Source of the DNA: Citrobacter enshiensis
GTDB taxonomy: Bacteria > Pseudomonadota > Gammaproteobacteria > Enterobacterales > Enterobacteriaceae
Assembly (NCBI RefSeq): GCF_029338175.1
Contig: NZ_CP119862.1
Location: 3,534,001-3,598,000, forward strand
DNA: 64,000 bases
Direction of reading: 5' to 3'
Shown here: one piece after another, positions 10,740 through 21,078 of the stretch
How positions within the stretch are numbered: the first letter of the stretch is position 1
How the letters are laid out: the number at the start of each line of letters is the position of its first letter
Notes under the pieces: model-generated
Database searches by the model: none
Told to the model about the DNA's origin: nothing
The model's input: only the letters and a program-made list of their open reading frames with translations
Program-made: the position numbers and the translations under genes

Positions 10740-12392
10740 TTATTGCCAGCTCACTTCCCCTTTCGGTTCGTAAGTACTCGCATCCAGCGGTGAGTTCTGC
10801 TCAATGTACTGTTTGAGCACTTCCGCATCGATAAACCCAGTATTCACATAACCGGGTTTATTGTCGATTCGCGGATAGCCATCACCGCCGGTGGCGTTAA
10901 AACTCAGTGTCGCCATCCGGTAGGTTTTCGCCGGATCAACGGGTTCATCCTTGATTTTTAAATCATTGAGCTTGCCGTCCTTCGCCACAAAACTGACGTT
11001 GGCGAACTGCGGATAGGCCCCAGAGTCCGGCTTCATTTGCGCCACGGCGGTCAGATAATCAATCACCTCTTTCCCGCTCATGTCGGCATACACCACGATG
11101 TTGCCGAACGGTTGTACCTTCAGCACGCTTTTATAGGTGATATTGCCGCCTTCAATAGAATCACGAATACCGCCGCCGCTCATCACGCCAAAGTCAGCGC
11201 TGGTGCGCGCCATCTGCGCAGCGAGCAGAAGATGTCCCATGTTGGTCTGTACAAAACGGACTTTACTGCGATCGCCTTCAAGACGGCTATTCACACTGCC
11301 AATTTTCACATCCAGCTGCGCTTTGCCTTTATTCTGGAACGGCGTCAGCAAAGAGAGCATCTGTGGGTTCTCGACGATTTCCGGGGTGTAAAGTATGCGC
11401 TCACTTTTCCCGTTATCCCAGGTCACTTTCTTCTTCAGGTTGACGGGAATGAGTTGGTAGCCCACCATTTTCATCTCGCCGTTACGAAACTCAAAATCGG
11501 CCCGTCCGACGTATTTCCCCCACTCATGCGCCTGCACAATCCAGATGCCATTTTGTTTGTCCGGCGCGCAGGGCGTACCCGGCACATAATCAACCTGCTT
11601 TTTATTTTCCGCTGCCATACACACCGGATCTTGTGAGTGACCACCCACAATCATTGCCAGCGCCCCTGCAGGCAGACTGCGCGCCATTTCGACATCGCCC
11701 GGCGCGTTCGATCCGTGATTCCCGTTGTCATAGTGCCCCATGTGTGTGGTGGCGATAATGACATCCGGCTTTTCGTTGATCTGCAATTCCTGGATCACCA
11801 CGTTGGCTTCTTCAGCAGGTTTGCGGAACTCGATGTCGGTGAAAAACTCCGGATTGCCAATTTTTGCCGTATCATCCGTGGTTAAACCGATAACGGCGAT
11901 TTTCAGATCCTGTCGCTTAAAAATAGCCCACGGTTTGAACAGGCGTTCACCGGTGCTTTTCTGATAGATATTGGCAGAAAGAAAAGGAAATTTAGCCCAC
12001 TTTTCCTGCTGGCGGAGGACGGTAAGCGGGTTATCAAATTCGTGGTTACCGACGGCCATCGCATCATAGCCAATCAGATTCATCCCCCGGAAATCCGGCT
12101 CCGCATCCTGCAGGTCAGACTCTGGAACGCCTGTGTTAATATCACCGCCAGAGAGCAGCAGCACGCTGCCGCCTTCCTCCGCCACCTCTTTACGAATGCC
12201 GTCCACCAGCGTTTTTTGTGCTGAAAGACCGTATTCACCGTATTCGCTACGCCAGAAGTGACCATGATGATCGTTGGTGTGCAGAACCGTTATTTTATAG
12301 GTTTTATCTTTCTCATAAGCCTGCGCAGGCTGGCTCGCCAGTGCGAACGCGGCGAACACGGCCAGCGCCACACCCTGCTTCAAAAATTTCAT
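10740..12392 (-). CDS. ushA: Periplasmic UDP-sugar hydrolase / 5'-nucleotidase UshA
   Basis: 550 residues, full length. A Sec signal peptide (cut after SQPAQA at residue 25) is followed by the metallophosphatase domain with TNDHHGHFW, SGGDINTG, GNHEFD and GGHSQDPV metal-site motifs, then the C-terminal 5'-nucleotidase substrate domain. It degrades UDP-glucose and external nucleotides to nucleosides for uptake. It is divergent from fsr across 177 bases. The start matches E. coli MKFL. Confidence 0.97.
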   Translation of the reverse strand: MKFLKQGVALAVFAAFALASQPAQAYEKDKTYKITVLHTNDHHGHFWRSEYGEYGLSAQKTLVDGIRKEVAEEGGSVLLLSGGDINTGVPESDLQDAEPDFRGMNLIGYDAMAVGNHEFDNPLTVLRQQEKWAKFPFLSANIYQKSTGERLFKPWAIFKRQDLKIAVIGLTTDDTAKIGNPEFFTDIEFRKPAEEANVVIQELQINEKPDVIIATTHMGHYDNGNHGSNAPGDVEMARSLPAGALAMIVGGHSQDPVCMAAENKKQVDYVPGTPCAPDKQNGIWIVQAHEWGKYVGRADFEFRNGEMKMVGYQLIPVNLKKKVTWDNGKSERILYTPEIVENPQMLSLLTPFQNKGKAQLDVKIGSVNSRLEGDRSKVRFVQTNMGHLLLAAQMARTSADFGVMSGGGIRDSIEGGNITYKSVLKVQPFGNIVVYADMSGKEVIDYLTAVAQMKPDSGAYPQFANVSFVAKDGKLNDLKIKDEPVDPAKTYRMATLSFNATGGDGYPRIDNKPGYVNTGFIDAEVLKQYIEQNSPLDASTYEPKGEVSWQ

Positions 12393-12569
12393 GCCTCTCT
12401 CCCTGACCCAATATCAACCGCTGAAATTACAATGATATGAAATAATAGCCGAAAATGTTTTCAGAATTGAGACTTCCTTCAAACACCATCCACAGGTATG
12501 TTAGTCAGGTAATAATTACAACGCAGACTATCTCCAACATCGCAACCAAAACAACAGAAGTGACGTTCT

Positions 12570-13790
12570 ATGGCAATGAGTGAACCAACCCAGCCGTTAA
12601 CGAGCGCGTCTGCGCCCGTTGCTCAGGCACGCACGTCGTTTGGCATTTTAGGTGCCATCAGCCTTTCCCACTTGCTGAACGATATGATTCAGTCGCTGAT
12701 CCTGGCGATTTATCCGCTATTGCAGTCCGAATTCTCGCTGACCTTTATGCAGATTGGGATGATCACCCTCACCTTCCAGTTAGCCTCATCGCTACTCCAG
12801 CCGGTGGTCGGTTACTGGACGGACAAATATCCCATGCCGTGGTCGCTGCCGATTGGAATGTGTTTCACGTTGAGCGGTCTGGTATTACTGGCGATGGCCG
12901 GCAGTTTTGGCGCGGTACTGTTAGCGGCGGCGCTGGTCGGCATCGGTTCATCGGTGTTTCATCCGGAATCCTCCCGCGTGGCGCGTATGGCGTCAGGCGG
13001 ACGCCACGGCCTCGCGCAGTCGATCTTCCAGGTGGGGGGTAATTTTGGCAGCTCCCTTGGCCCCTTGCTGGCTGCGATTATCATCGCGCCCTATGGCAAA
13101 GGTAATGTGGCCTGGTTTGTGCTGGCCGCACTGCTGGCGATTGTGGTGCTGGCGCAGATAAGCCGCTGGTATGCCGCGCAGCATCGGATGAGTAAAGGAA
13201 AACCCAAAGCGGCGATTATCAATCCGCTCCCGCGCAACAAAGTGGTGCTCGCCGTTTGCATCCTGTTAATCCTGATATTCTCCAAATACTTCTATATGGC
13301 GAGCATCAGCAGCTATTACACCTTTTATCTGATGCAAAAATTCGGATTATCGGTACAAAATGCGCAAATACATCTGTTTGCCTTCCTGTTTGCCGTTGCA
13401 GCAGGAACGGTGATTGGCGGGCCTTTGGGTGACAAGATCGGCAGAAAATATGTTATTTGGGGTTCTATTCTTGGGGTTGCGCCTTTTACCCTCGTTTTGC
13501 CCTATGCAACTCTCTACTGGACGGGCATTTTAACCGTGATCATTGGTTTTATCCTCGCCTCTGCGTTTTCTGCCATCCTGGTCTATGCTCAGGAGCTGCT
13601 TCCGGGTCGTATCGGCATGGTTTCCGGTCTGTTTTTCGGTTTTGCCTTTGGTATGGGCGGCCTTGGCGCTGCCGTGTTAGGGCTGGTTGCCGACCATACC
13701 AGTATCGATTTGGTCTACAAAATCTGTGCTTTCCTGCCACTTCTGGGGATACTGACCATATTCTTACCTGATAACCGACATAAAGCGTGA
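12570..13790 (+). CDS. fsr: Fosmidomycin-resistance MFS exporter Fsr
   Basis: 406-residue major facilitator with about twelve hydrophobic segments. The N-terminal motif YWTDKYPMPWSL lies in the loop after helix 2, and GPLGDKIGRK in the central repeat. Overexpression in E. coli confers fosmidomycin resistance; the natural substrate is unknown. The ATG at 12570 agrees with the E. coli start. A strong hairpin follows the stop codon. Confidence 0.95.
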   Translation: MAMSEPTQPLTSASAPVAQARTSFGILGAISLSHLLNDMIQSLILAIYPLLQSEFSLTFMQIGMITLTFQLASSLLQPVVGYWTDKYPMPWSLPIGMCFTLSGLVLLAMAGSFGAVLLAAALVGIGSSVFHPESSRVARMASGGRHGLAQSIFQVGGNFGSSLGPLLAAIIIAPYGKGNVAWFVLAALLAIVVLAQISRWYAAQHRMSKGKPKAAIINPLPRNKVVLAVCILLILIFSKYFYMASISSYYTFYLMQKFGLSVQNAQIHLFAFLFAVAAGTVIGGPLGDKIGRKYVIWGSILGVAPFTLVLPYATLYWTGILTVIIGFILASAFSAILVYAQELLPGRIGMVSGLFFGFAFGMGGLGAAVLGLVADHTSIDLVYKICAFLPLLGILTIFLPDNRHKA

Positions 13791-13797
13791 TTTTCCT

Positions 13798-13822
13798 GCG
13801 GCCAAAGGCAAACTTTGGCCGC
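13798..13822 (+). terminator. Hairpin downstream of fsr
   Basis: Perfect 10-base arms GCGGCCAAAG and CTTTGGCCGC with a 5-base loop, 8 bases after the fsr stop. There is no T-run after it on either strand, so it may act as an RNA-stability element rather than a classical terminator. Confidence 0.55.
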
Positions 13823-14025
13823 CATCACTTCCAGTTACCATAAGCCTTTGCTCTTCATAGCCCCCCTTTGTTTTCCGATCCGTGCGTTTTTCTGTCTAAA
13901 TTCCATTTTTCATCAAATTTCAACAATTATTCATAAACATAAACATCGAAATTGTCATAAACTATTACCTGGAATTTTGGTTTCCAGGCCAAAAATGGAT
14001 CAACGCAACCCAGAAAGGAGACGGA

Positions 14026-15702
14026 ATGCATCACGCCACCCCGCTTATCACCACCATTGTAGGTGGCCTTGTGCTCGCTTTTATATTCGGCATGCTTGCC
14101 AATAAACTGCGTATTTCTCCTCTGGTGGGATATCTGTTAGCGGGCGTACTGGCCGGTCCTTTTACTCCTGGTTTTGTGGCTGATACTAAACTTGCGCCTG
14201 AACTGGCGGAACTTGGCGTTATCCTGCTGATGTTCGGCGTGGGGTTGCACTTCTCTCTGAAGGATTTGATGGCGGTAAAGGCCATCGCCATTCCCGGTGC
14301 GATCGCCCAGATAGCCGTGGCGACGTTACTGGGTATGGCGCTTTCCGCAATGCTGGGCTGGTCGCCGATGACCGGTATCGTCTTTGGGTTATGTCTTTCC
14401 ACCGCCAGTACCGTGGTACTGTTGCGGGCGCTTGAAGAGCGACAGCTTATCGACAGCCAGCGGGGGCAAATCGCCATTGGCTGGCTGATTGTTGAAGATC
14501 TGGTGATGGTGCTGACGCTGGTTCTGCTGCCCGCCGTTGCCGGTATGATGGAAAAGGACAACGTCGGTTTTGCGTCACTGGCGGTCGACATGGGCATTAC
14601 CATCGGTAAAGTGGTCGCGTTTATCGCGATTATGATGCTGGTCGGGCGTCGTCTGGTGCCGTGGATTATGGCGCGTAGCGCAGCGACAGGCTCAAGGGAG
14701 TTGTTTACCCTCTCTGTGCTGGCGCTGGCGCTGGGGATCGCGTTTGGCGCGGTCGAACTGTTTGACGTCTCCTTTGCGCTGGGGGCTTTCTTCGCCGGGA
14801 TGGTGCTGAACGAGTCGGAACTGAGCCACCGTGCGGCGCATGACACGCTGCCGCTGCGTGATGCGTTTGCCGTACTGTTCTTTGTTTCCGTCGGCATGTT
14901 GTTTGATCCACTGATTCTGATTCAACAACCGCTGGCCGTTCTGGCGACGCTGGCGATCATTATTTTCGGTAAATCCGTCGCCGCCTTTTTCCTCGTGCGC
15001 CTGTTTGGCCACTCGCAGCGTACCGCATTAACCATCGCCACCAGCCTGGCGCAAATCGGTGAGTTTGCGTTTATTCTGGCAGGGCTGGGGATGGCGCTGA
15101 ATCTGCTGCCGCAAGCCGGGCAGAATCTTGTTCTGGCGGGGGCGATCCTCTCCATTATGCTCAATCCGGTGCTGTTTGCGCTGCTGGAAAAATATCTCGC
15201 GAAAACCGAAACCCTCGAAGAGCAAACGCTGGAAGAGGCCATCGAAGAAGAGAAGCAGATCCCGGTGGATATCTGCAACCACGCGCTACTGGTCGGTTTT
15301 GGCCGCGTCGGTAGCCTGCTGGGCGAGAAGTTAATGGCGGCCGGTATTCCGCTGGTGGTCATCGAAACCTCACGTACCCGTGTCGATGAACTGCGTGAAC
15401 GTGGAATTCGTGCCGTATTAGGCAACGCCGCCAATGAAGAGATCATGAGTCTGGCGCATCTGGACTGCGCCCGCTGGCTGCTCCTGACCATTCCAAACGG
15501 TTATGAAGCCGGTGAGATTGTCGCGTCCGCGCGCGAAAAATGCCCGGATATCGAAATTATCGCCCGCGCCCATTATGACGATGAAGTGGAATACATTACC
15601 GAACGGGGTGCGAATCAGGTGGTCATGGGCGAACGAGAAATCGCGCGCACCATGCTGGAACTGCTGGAAACACCACCCGCAGGCGAAGTGGTGACGGGAT
15701 AA
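14026..15702 (+). CDS. ybaL: KefBC-type cation/proton antiporter YbaL
   Basis: 558-residue CPA2-family membrane protein. About twelve hydrophobic segments (residues 5-385) belong to the Na+/H+ exchanger fold. A Rossmann TrkA-N/RCK domain starts near residue 417, with ALLVGFGRVGSLLG as the nucleotide-binding glycine motif. It is predicted to exchange K+ or Na+ for H+ under NAD(H) or glutathione-adduct control like KefB/KefC, but its physiological role is not established. AGAAAGGAG precedes the ATG. Confidence 0.94.
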   Translation: MHHATPLITTIVGGLVLAFIFGMLANKLRISPLVGYLLAGVLAGPFTPGFVADTKLAPELAELGVILLMFGVGLHFSLKDLMAVKAIAIPGAIAQIAVATLLGMALSAMLGWSPMTGIVFGLCLSTASTVVLLRALEERQLIDSQRGQIAIGWLIVEDLVMVLTLVLLPAVAGMMEKDNVGFASLAVDMGITIGKVVAFIAIMMLVGRRLVPWIMARSAATGSRELFTLSVLALALGIAFGAVELFDVSFALGAFFAGMVLNESELSHRAAHDTLPLRDAFAVLFFVSVGMLFDPLILIQQPLAVLATLAIIIFGKSVAAFFLVRLFGHSQRTALTIATSLAQIGEFAFILAGLGMALNLLPQAGQNLVLAGAILSIMLNPVLFALLEKYLAKTETLEEQTLEEAIEEEKQIPVDICNHALLVGFGRVGSLLGEKLMAAGIPLVVIETSRTRVDELRERGIRAVLGNAANEEIMSLAHLDCARWLLLTIPNGYEAGEIVASAREKCPDIEIIARAHYDDEVEYITERGANQVVMGEREIARTMLELLETPPAGEVVTG

Positions 15703-15710
15703 CGTTGTTA

Positions 15711-15846
15711 TTTGCCTGATGGCGACGCAGATGCGTCTTATCAGGCCTATATGCTTGTCCGTTAGCGCAATATTGCCGGATGGCGGCGAAAACGCCTTAT
15801 CCGGCCTACGTGGCTGCATGCTTGCCCGATAGCGCCATCGGGCAAA
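15711..15846. repeat. Cluster of three REP-like palindromes between ybaL and gsk
   Basis: Three successive imperfect palindromes: TTGCCTGATGGCGACGCAG with TCTTATCAGGCC; TTGCCGGATGGCGGCG with CCTTATCCGGCC; and TTGCCCGATAGCG with CCATCGGGCAA. They fill the gap between convergent genes. Confidence 0.85.
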
Positions 15847-15851
15847 CAACA

Positions 15852-17156
15852 TTAACGCTCCCAGTATGCCTCTTCGAGACTATCCTCACGCTCCGGCAGA
15901 CCGCGTGTTAAGCGTGGCGAATGCTGGTTCAGTACCTGATAGCTCACGCGGTTGGCATATTTACACACCTGCGCTAACGACGAATAGGTCAGCCAGCTAA
16001 ATTGGTGTTTGCTGGAATTCGGCACGCTGGCGCGGTGATAGCTGTTGGCGGTGATATCGTGCAACAACGCCGCCAGCGCGCCATCGCCCGCTCCATTGGT
16101 GTTCATGATTTTTTCCGGCCCCCCCATGTACGGCGCAATATGCGAATAAATACGCAGCGGGGTAATGCAATCTTTGTGGCGCAATGCACGGCTAAACTCG
16201 TACTGGTTAAACTCGGCAATCGCACCTGGCAGCAGCGGATGCTGCGTTTTGCGCTTGACTGAATCTTCCGTAAAACCGGCCATATACAGACCAACCGGAC
16301 CGGCGGTGCAGAGCACTAAATCCACCCAATCCAACGCTTTATCGGATGCCAGCAGCGGATCGTTTTCCCCGGTCAGCGCCTGCGCTTCTTCTTCGTTCAT
16401 CGCCAGTATCGAGACATTCTCTTTCAGGAATGCCTGCCACCACTGTGGATTGTCGGCAATGACGAACTTGGTCCCCAGGGTCAGCACCACCGGGACATCG
16501 TACTTTTTGGCGTATTCAATCGCCTTCATGGTGGCTTCCGGCATCGGCTCACCCGGTTTGCAGCGCACCAGATAGGAGGTCAGCACCAGCGCGGAGGCGC
16601 CGGCAATCACCGACTCCGGAATGCTGTCCGCATGCAGTTGGTTCATGTATCCAGGGCTTATCGCAAAAGTGCGTTCGCCGGACTCGCCAATCAATGTAAA
16701 GCAACGACCAATCGGGCCATCAACGCCCTGCAAATAGTTCAGGTCGGTACGGCTGGAGGTATTGCACAAATAGCGATAGGCATAGCCGCCAATCTCGATA
16801 TTGCGGCACATCACGCCAAGCAGAACGGAACGGTCATCGGCCAGCACCGAGTAGTTGTGCATGGTATTGCCGATGGTGCCACCCGCAAATTGATGGGTGA
16901 TCAAATTCTCGCGTACCAGTTCCTGATACAGCGCTTCCGCAACATCATCTTCAATGACCAGCGAATGTCCGGCACTCAATCCATAACGTTGTACAAAGTC
17001 GTCATCGACTTTGGCTTCAATGTCCACCAGGGTCTGATCGATACCCACGACCCATGACGCGTTGGTCTCGTTTTCGGGTTGAATTTGTTGCAGCAGGAGA
17101 TCGCGCGCATTAACGGGGAAATAGTGTTTGGATTTGCGTTTACCGGGAAATTTCAT
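15852..17156 (-). CDS. gsk: Inosine/guanosine kinase Gsk
   Basis: 434 residues, same length as E. coli Gsk. A cytosolic PfkB/ribokinase-family enzyme that phosphorylates guanosine and inosine to GMP and IMP for purine salvage. The C-terminal PfkB signature NTNGAGDGALAALLHDITA holds the catalytic aspartate and anion-hole glycines. GGVDGP-type early glycine motifs are represented by AGGTIGNTMHNYSVL. The start at 17156 gives MKFPGKRKSKHYFPVN as in E. coli. It is divergent from aes. Confidence 0.96.
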   Translation of the reverse strand: MKFPGKRKSKHYFPVNARDLLLQQIQPENETNASWVVGIDQTLVDIEAKVDDDFVQRYGLSAGHSLVIEDDVAEALYQELVRENLITHQFAGGTIGNTMHNYSVLADDRSVLLGVMCRNIEIGGYAYRYLCNTSSRTDLNYLQGVDGPIGRCFTLIGESGERTFAISPGYMNQLHADSIPESVIAGASALVLTSYLVRCKPGEPMPEATMKAIEYAKKYDVPVVLTLGTKFVIADNPQWWQAFLKENVSILAMNEEEAQALTGENDPLLASDKALDWVDLVLCTAGPVGLYMAGFTEDSVKRKTQHPLLPGAIAEFNQYEFSRALRHKDCITPLRIYSHIAPYMGGPEKIMNTNGAGDGALAALLHDITANSYHRASVPNSSKHQFSWLTYSSLAQVCKYANRVSYQVLNQHSPRLTRGLPEREDSLEEAYWER

Positions 17157-17308
17157 GGTCGTTTTTACGGGTGGCTAACGGAGCGAAGAATGGTAGCACA
17201 TTCCCTCCTCATCGCGCGACGTGAGGCAGAGTTTCAATATCGGACGACGGGATCGCAGTTTATCGGGTGACAATTTCTACAATGGGTTCCTTTCACAAGG
17301 AGCGTTTT

Positions 17309-18283
17309 ATGAAACCGGAAAATAAAATCCCCGTCCTCGAGCGCATTTCAGCGGAAATGAACGTCGTGGCGAACTTTCAGCAAGAAAACCTGCCGCCCTG
17401 GCCCGTTGATGGCGATATCAACGCTCAACGCCAACACTACACCCGTGAACGGCAGTTCTGGAACGCCGATGCGCCAGAAATGAACACCCGAGAGTGCGCC
17501 GTTCCGACCCCGTTTGGGGCGATCGCCACACGCCTTTACTACCCGCAGCGCGAGAGCAAAGCCACCCTGTTTTACCTGCACGGCGGTGGGTTTATTCTCG
17601 GCAATCTGGACACCCATGACCGGATTATGCGGCTCCTGGCGCGTTACACCCAGTGTACGGTCATTGGCATTGATTACACCCTGTCTCCGGAAGCCCGGTT
17701 CCCGCAGGCGATTGAAGAAACCGCAGCCGTCTGTCAGTTCTTCCATCAACACGCAGACGCGTTCTCACTCAACATGCAGAAAATCGGTTTTGCCGGAGAT
17801 TCCGCAGGCGCCATGCTGTCGCTCGCCAGTGCGCTTTGGTTGCGCGACAGGCACATTGTCTGCGGTAAGGTGGTCGGGGTTCTGCTCTGGTACGGGCTGT
17901 ATGGATTGCAGGATTCGGTCAGCCGCCGGTTGTTTGGCGGCGACTGGGACGGGTTAACCCGTCAGGATCTGCAGAGTTATGAACAGGCGTATCTGCGTGA
18001 CGCAGAAGATCGCGAGTCGCCGTACTACTGCCTGTTTAACAACGACCTGACGCGGGATGTGCCGCCCTGCTTTATTGCCGGAGCGGAGTTTGATCCCTTA
18101 ATTGATGACAGCCGTCTGCTGCACCAGACGTTACAGGCGCATCAGCAGCCTTGCGAATACAAAATGTACCCCGGTACGCTCCACGCCTTCCTGCACTACT
18201 CGCGGATGATGAAAGCCGCCGATGATGCTCTGCGCGATGGCGCACACTATTTCATGCAGCAACTGGATGACGCTCAGCGATAA
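17309..18283 (+). CDS. aes: Acetyl esterase Aes
   Basis: 324-residue cytosolic serine esterase of the hormone-sensitive-lipase family. The oxyanion-hole motif [11 protein letters not shown] is near residue 85, the nucleophile elbow is GDSAGAM, and catalytic D and H lie in GAEFDPL and [10 protein letters not shown]. In E. coli Aes also binds MalT and lowers maltose gene expression. An in-frame start 14 codons earlier exists. The ATG at 17309 is chosen because AAGGAG at 17297-17302 fits and MKPENK matches E. coli. Its 3' end overlaps hemH by 10 bases, tail to tail. Confidence 0.95.
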   Translation: MKPENKIPVLERISAEMNVVANFQQENLPPWPVDGDINAQRQHYTRERQFWNADAPEMNTRECAVPTPFGAIATRLYYPQRESKATLFYLHGGGFILGNLDTHDRIMRLLARYTQCTVIGIDYTLSPEARFPQAIEETAAVCQFFHQHADAFSLNMQKIGFAGDSAGAMLSLASALWLRDRHIVCGKVVGVLLWYGLYGLQDSVSRRLFGGDWDGLTRQDLQSYEQAYLRDAEDRESPYYCLFNNDLTRDVPPCFIAGAEFDPLIDDSRLLHQTLQAHQQPCEYKMYPGTLHAFLHYSRMMKAADDALRDGAHYFMQQLDDAQR

Positions 18284-19236
18284 GCCGCCGTCAGTTTCAC
18301 CATCATTTCGATATGTTCTGGCGCATCGTTAAGCGCCGGAATATATTCATATTTTTTGCCGCCTGCCTCGAGGAAGACCTCTTTATTCTGCACCGCAATT
18401 TCTTCCAGCGTCTCCAGACAGTCTGCTGAAAATCCCGGGCACATGACCTGAATATGCCCCACGCCCTTTTCAGCCAGCATTTTCAGCGTCTCGTCGGTGT
18501 ACGGCGTCAACCACGGTTCACGTCCAAAGCGAGACTGGAAAGTCATCATCACTTTTTCAGGCGCGACGCCGAGCGCAGAAACCAGTTCGCGGGTGGTGTC
18601 ACGACAACGCTGGGGGTAATCGTCACCTTCATCGGCGTAACGCTGGGGGATACCGTGATAAGAGAGCAGCAGTAAATCCGGCTCGCCATGCTGTGCAAAA
18701 GAGGCGCGCGCACTGTTGGCCAGAGCCTCGATATACGCGCTGTCGTCGGCATAATCGCGAATCAAAGAGATCGCCGGTATACGCCGTTTCCCCGCCAGAA
18801 TACGCGCCAGTTCATCCCAGACTGCGGCGACCGTCGAGCAGGAGTATTGCGGGTAAAGCGGCAAGACCACTATGTTTTCCACATTATTGGCCAGCAGTTC
18901 GTCAACCGCGCTTTCCAGTGAGGGCGAACCGTAACTCATCCCCAATGCGACAGGCGTGTCAGGAAGTCGTTCGGCCAGCGCCTGCTGTTGCCTGCGGCTG
19001 TAAACCATCAGCGGAGAGCCCTCTTCCAGCCAGACAGACTGGTAGAGTTTCGCCACGCGCGGTGCACGCAGCGGCAAAATCACGCCGCGCAGCAGCGGCC
19101 ACCATAACAGCCGGGGGGTATCGACTACGCGTTTGTCGCTTAAAAATTGCTTTAAATAGCGTTTGACCGCTTCAGGCGTTGGGGCATCGGGAGTGCCAAG
19201 GTTAGCCAGTAGAATACCGGTTTTCGTCTGACGCAT
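18274..19236 (-). CDS. hemH: Ferrochelatase HemH
   Basis: 320 residues, final step of heme synthesis: insertion of Fe(II) into protoporphyrin IX at the inner membrane face. Conserved [11 protein letters not shown] at the N-terminus, [18 protein letters not shown] with the catalytic histidine, [12 protein letters not shown], and [14 protein letters not shown] with the metal-binding glutamates. The open frame continues upstream, but the ATG at 19236 (MRQTKTG) matches the family start. It lies downstream of adk on the same strand. Confidence 0.97.
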   Translation of the reverse strand: MRQTKTGILLANLGTPDAPTPEAVKRYLKQFLSDKRVVDTPRLLWWPLLRGVILPLRAPRVAKLYQSVWLEEGSPLMVYSRRQQQALAERLPDTPVALGMSYGSPSLESAVDELLANNVENIVVLPLYPQYSCSTVAAVWDELARILAGKRRIPAISLIRDYADDSAYIEALANSARASFAQHGEPDLLLLSYHGIPQRYADEGDDYPQRCRDTTRELVSALGVAPEKVMMTFQSRFGREPWLTPYTDETLKMLAEKGVGHIQVMCPGFSADCLETLEEIAVQNKEVFLEAGGKKYEYIPALNDAPEHIEMMVKLTAAYR

Positions 19237-19313
19237 TACCGCCTCTTGTCCATTCATATTGCGGAGAATTGTAGCGGAAAAGTGAGGAAGAAGAACTAAT
19301 TGCTGTGAGAGGT

Positions 19314-19344
19314 ATAAAAATTCACCCGGCGGATGCCGGGTGAA
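19314..19344 (-). terminator. Rho-independent terminator after adk
   Basis: On the minus strand a perfect 10-base stem (TTCACCCGGC/GCCGGGTGAA at 19344-19321, 4-base loop) is followed by TTTTTATA. It lies 11 bases beyond the adk stop and ahead of hemH. Confidence 0.85.
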
Positions 19345-19354
19345 GATATGGCGA

Positions 19355-20032
<678 letters not shown>

Positions 20033-20164
20033 TTAAAAAGCGCTAAACGATACCACCATCACGCAATTGGCTCAAGAAAGGCGCCTTCCGCTGAAACGGT
20101 TAACAGTAGGATATCGTGAAATATTTTGAATCACGCCTTTTAAATCCTGTGTACATTCTCACCT

Positions 20165-21070
20165 CTACCCCCGACGCACCGCTTTTCCGCCCTCTTGATT
20201 CAGAACGTCCAGTGCTTTCGCCACGGTCGCGTCGTCCGGTACGGCAATCGTGCAAACCGGGATCTGCCCCAGCTCACGATGTTTCGCCATGCCTAAATTA
20301 TGGTATGGCAGTATTTCGGCATGCAGGATCGCGTCGTAACGGGCGGTGATAGCGCGGATCGCGGCAAGATGCTCGTCATTGAAGTTATACCCCGGAATGA
20401 GCGGACAGCGCAGGACAACCTTTGCGCCAATCTCATTGAGCGTTTCCAGCGTCGTCTCCACCACGCGTTTGGCGATACCGGTATGCGATTTATGCGCACG
20501 CACATCGGTCACTTTATAATCGAGCAGAAAAAGATCCACCCAGGGGGCTATCTCGCGATAGCGCTCAGGGCGCGACGCACCGTTGGTTTCAATACAGACG
20601 TGCAAACCCGCGGCTTTCGCCGCTTTTGCAAGGGCTAACGCAAAGGGGAACTGGAACATCGCCTCTCCCCCGGATAACGTTATTCCGCCCCCCGTTTTCT
20701 CAAAGTAGGGCTTATCCTTGATGACCTCGGCGATGATATCGTCAACATCCCGGGTCTGACCGTAGATTTTAAGCGCTTGCGCGGGGCACGCCTCAACGCA
20801 GCGTCCGCACGCCTGACAGGCAGAGTAGTCAATCTCATGCCGCCCTTGTGCAAACTGGTGGCAACCGTGCGGGCAAACCTCAGCACATCGCTGACATTGC
20901 AGGCACTTATGCTCCATAAACGCCAGTTGCTTTTCCGCTCTCAGCGATTCTGGGTTGTGGCACCAGACGCAGCGCATCTGGCAGCCTTTCAGAAATACCG
21001 TGGTGCGGATCCCTGGCCCATCGTGGAGAGAAAATTTCTGAATATCAAAAATCGTGCCCGTCTCGCTCAT
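20165..21070 (-). CDS. Glycyl-radical enzyme activating enzyme (radical SAM, two ferredoxin-type clusters)
   Basis: 301 residues. The radical-SAM motif CQMRCVWC (CxxxCxxC, about residues 30-37) binds the catalytic [4Fe-4S] cluster. An inserted pair of ferredoxin-like motifs, CLQCQRCAEVCP and CQACGRCVEACP, holds two further clusters, as in YbiY/PflC-type activases rather than the shorter PFL activase. The SAM-binding TLSGGEAMFQ is present. It should abstract hydrogen from the glycine of the enzyme encoded 8 bases upstream on the same strand. ATG start, with GAGGTG just before it. Oxygen-sensitive chemistry implies anaerobic use. Confidence 0.93.
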   Translation of the reverse strand: MSETGTIFDIQKFSLHDGPGIRTTVFLKGCQMRCVWCHNPESLRAEKQLAFMEHKCLQCQRCAEVCPHGCHQFAQGRHEIDYSACQACGRCVEACPAQALKIYGQTRDVDDIIAEVIKDKPYFEKTGGGITLSGGEAMFQFPFALALAKAAKAAGLHVCIETNGASRPERYREIAPWVDLFLLDYKVTDVRAHKSHTGIAKRVVETTLETLNEIGAKVVLRCPLIPGYNFNDEHLAAIRAITARYDAILHAEILPYHNLGMAKHRELGQIPVCTIAVPDDATVAKALDVLNQEGGKAVRRG

Positions 21071-21078
21071 CGCGCACC

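Noticed and set aside
14031-14897. 288-codon open frame antisense to ybaL
   Set aside because: Serine- and proline-rich translation typical of the reverse frame of a membrane-protein gene; no independent support.
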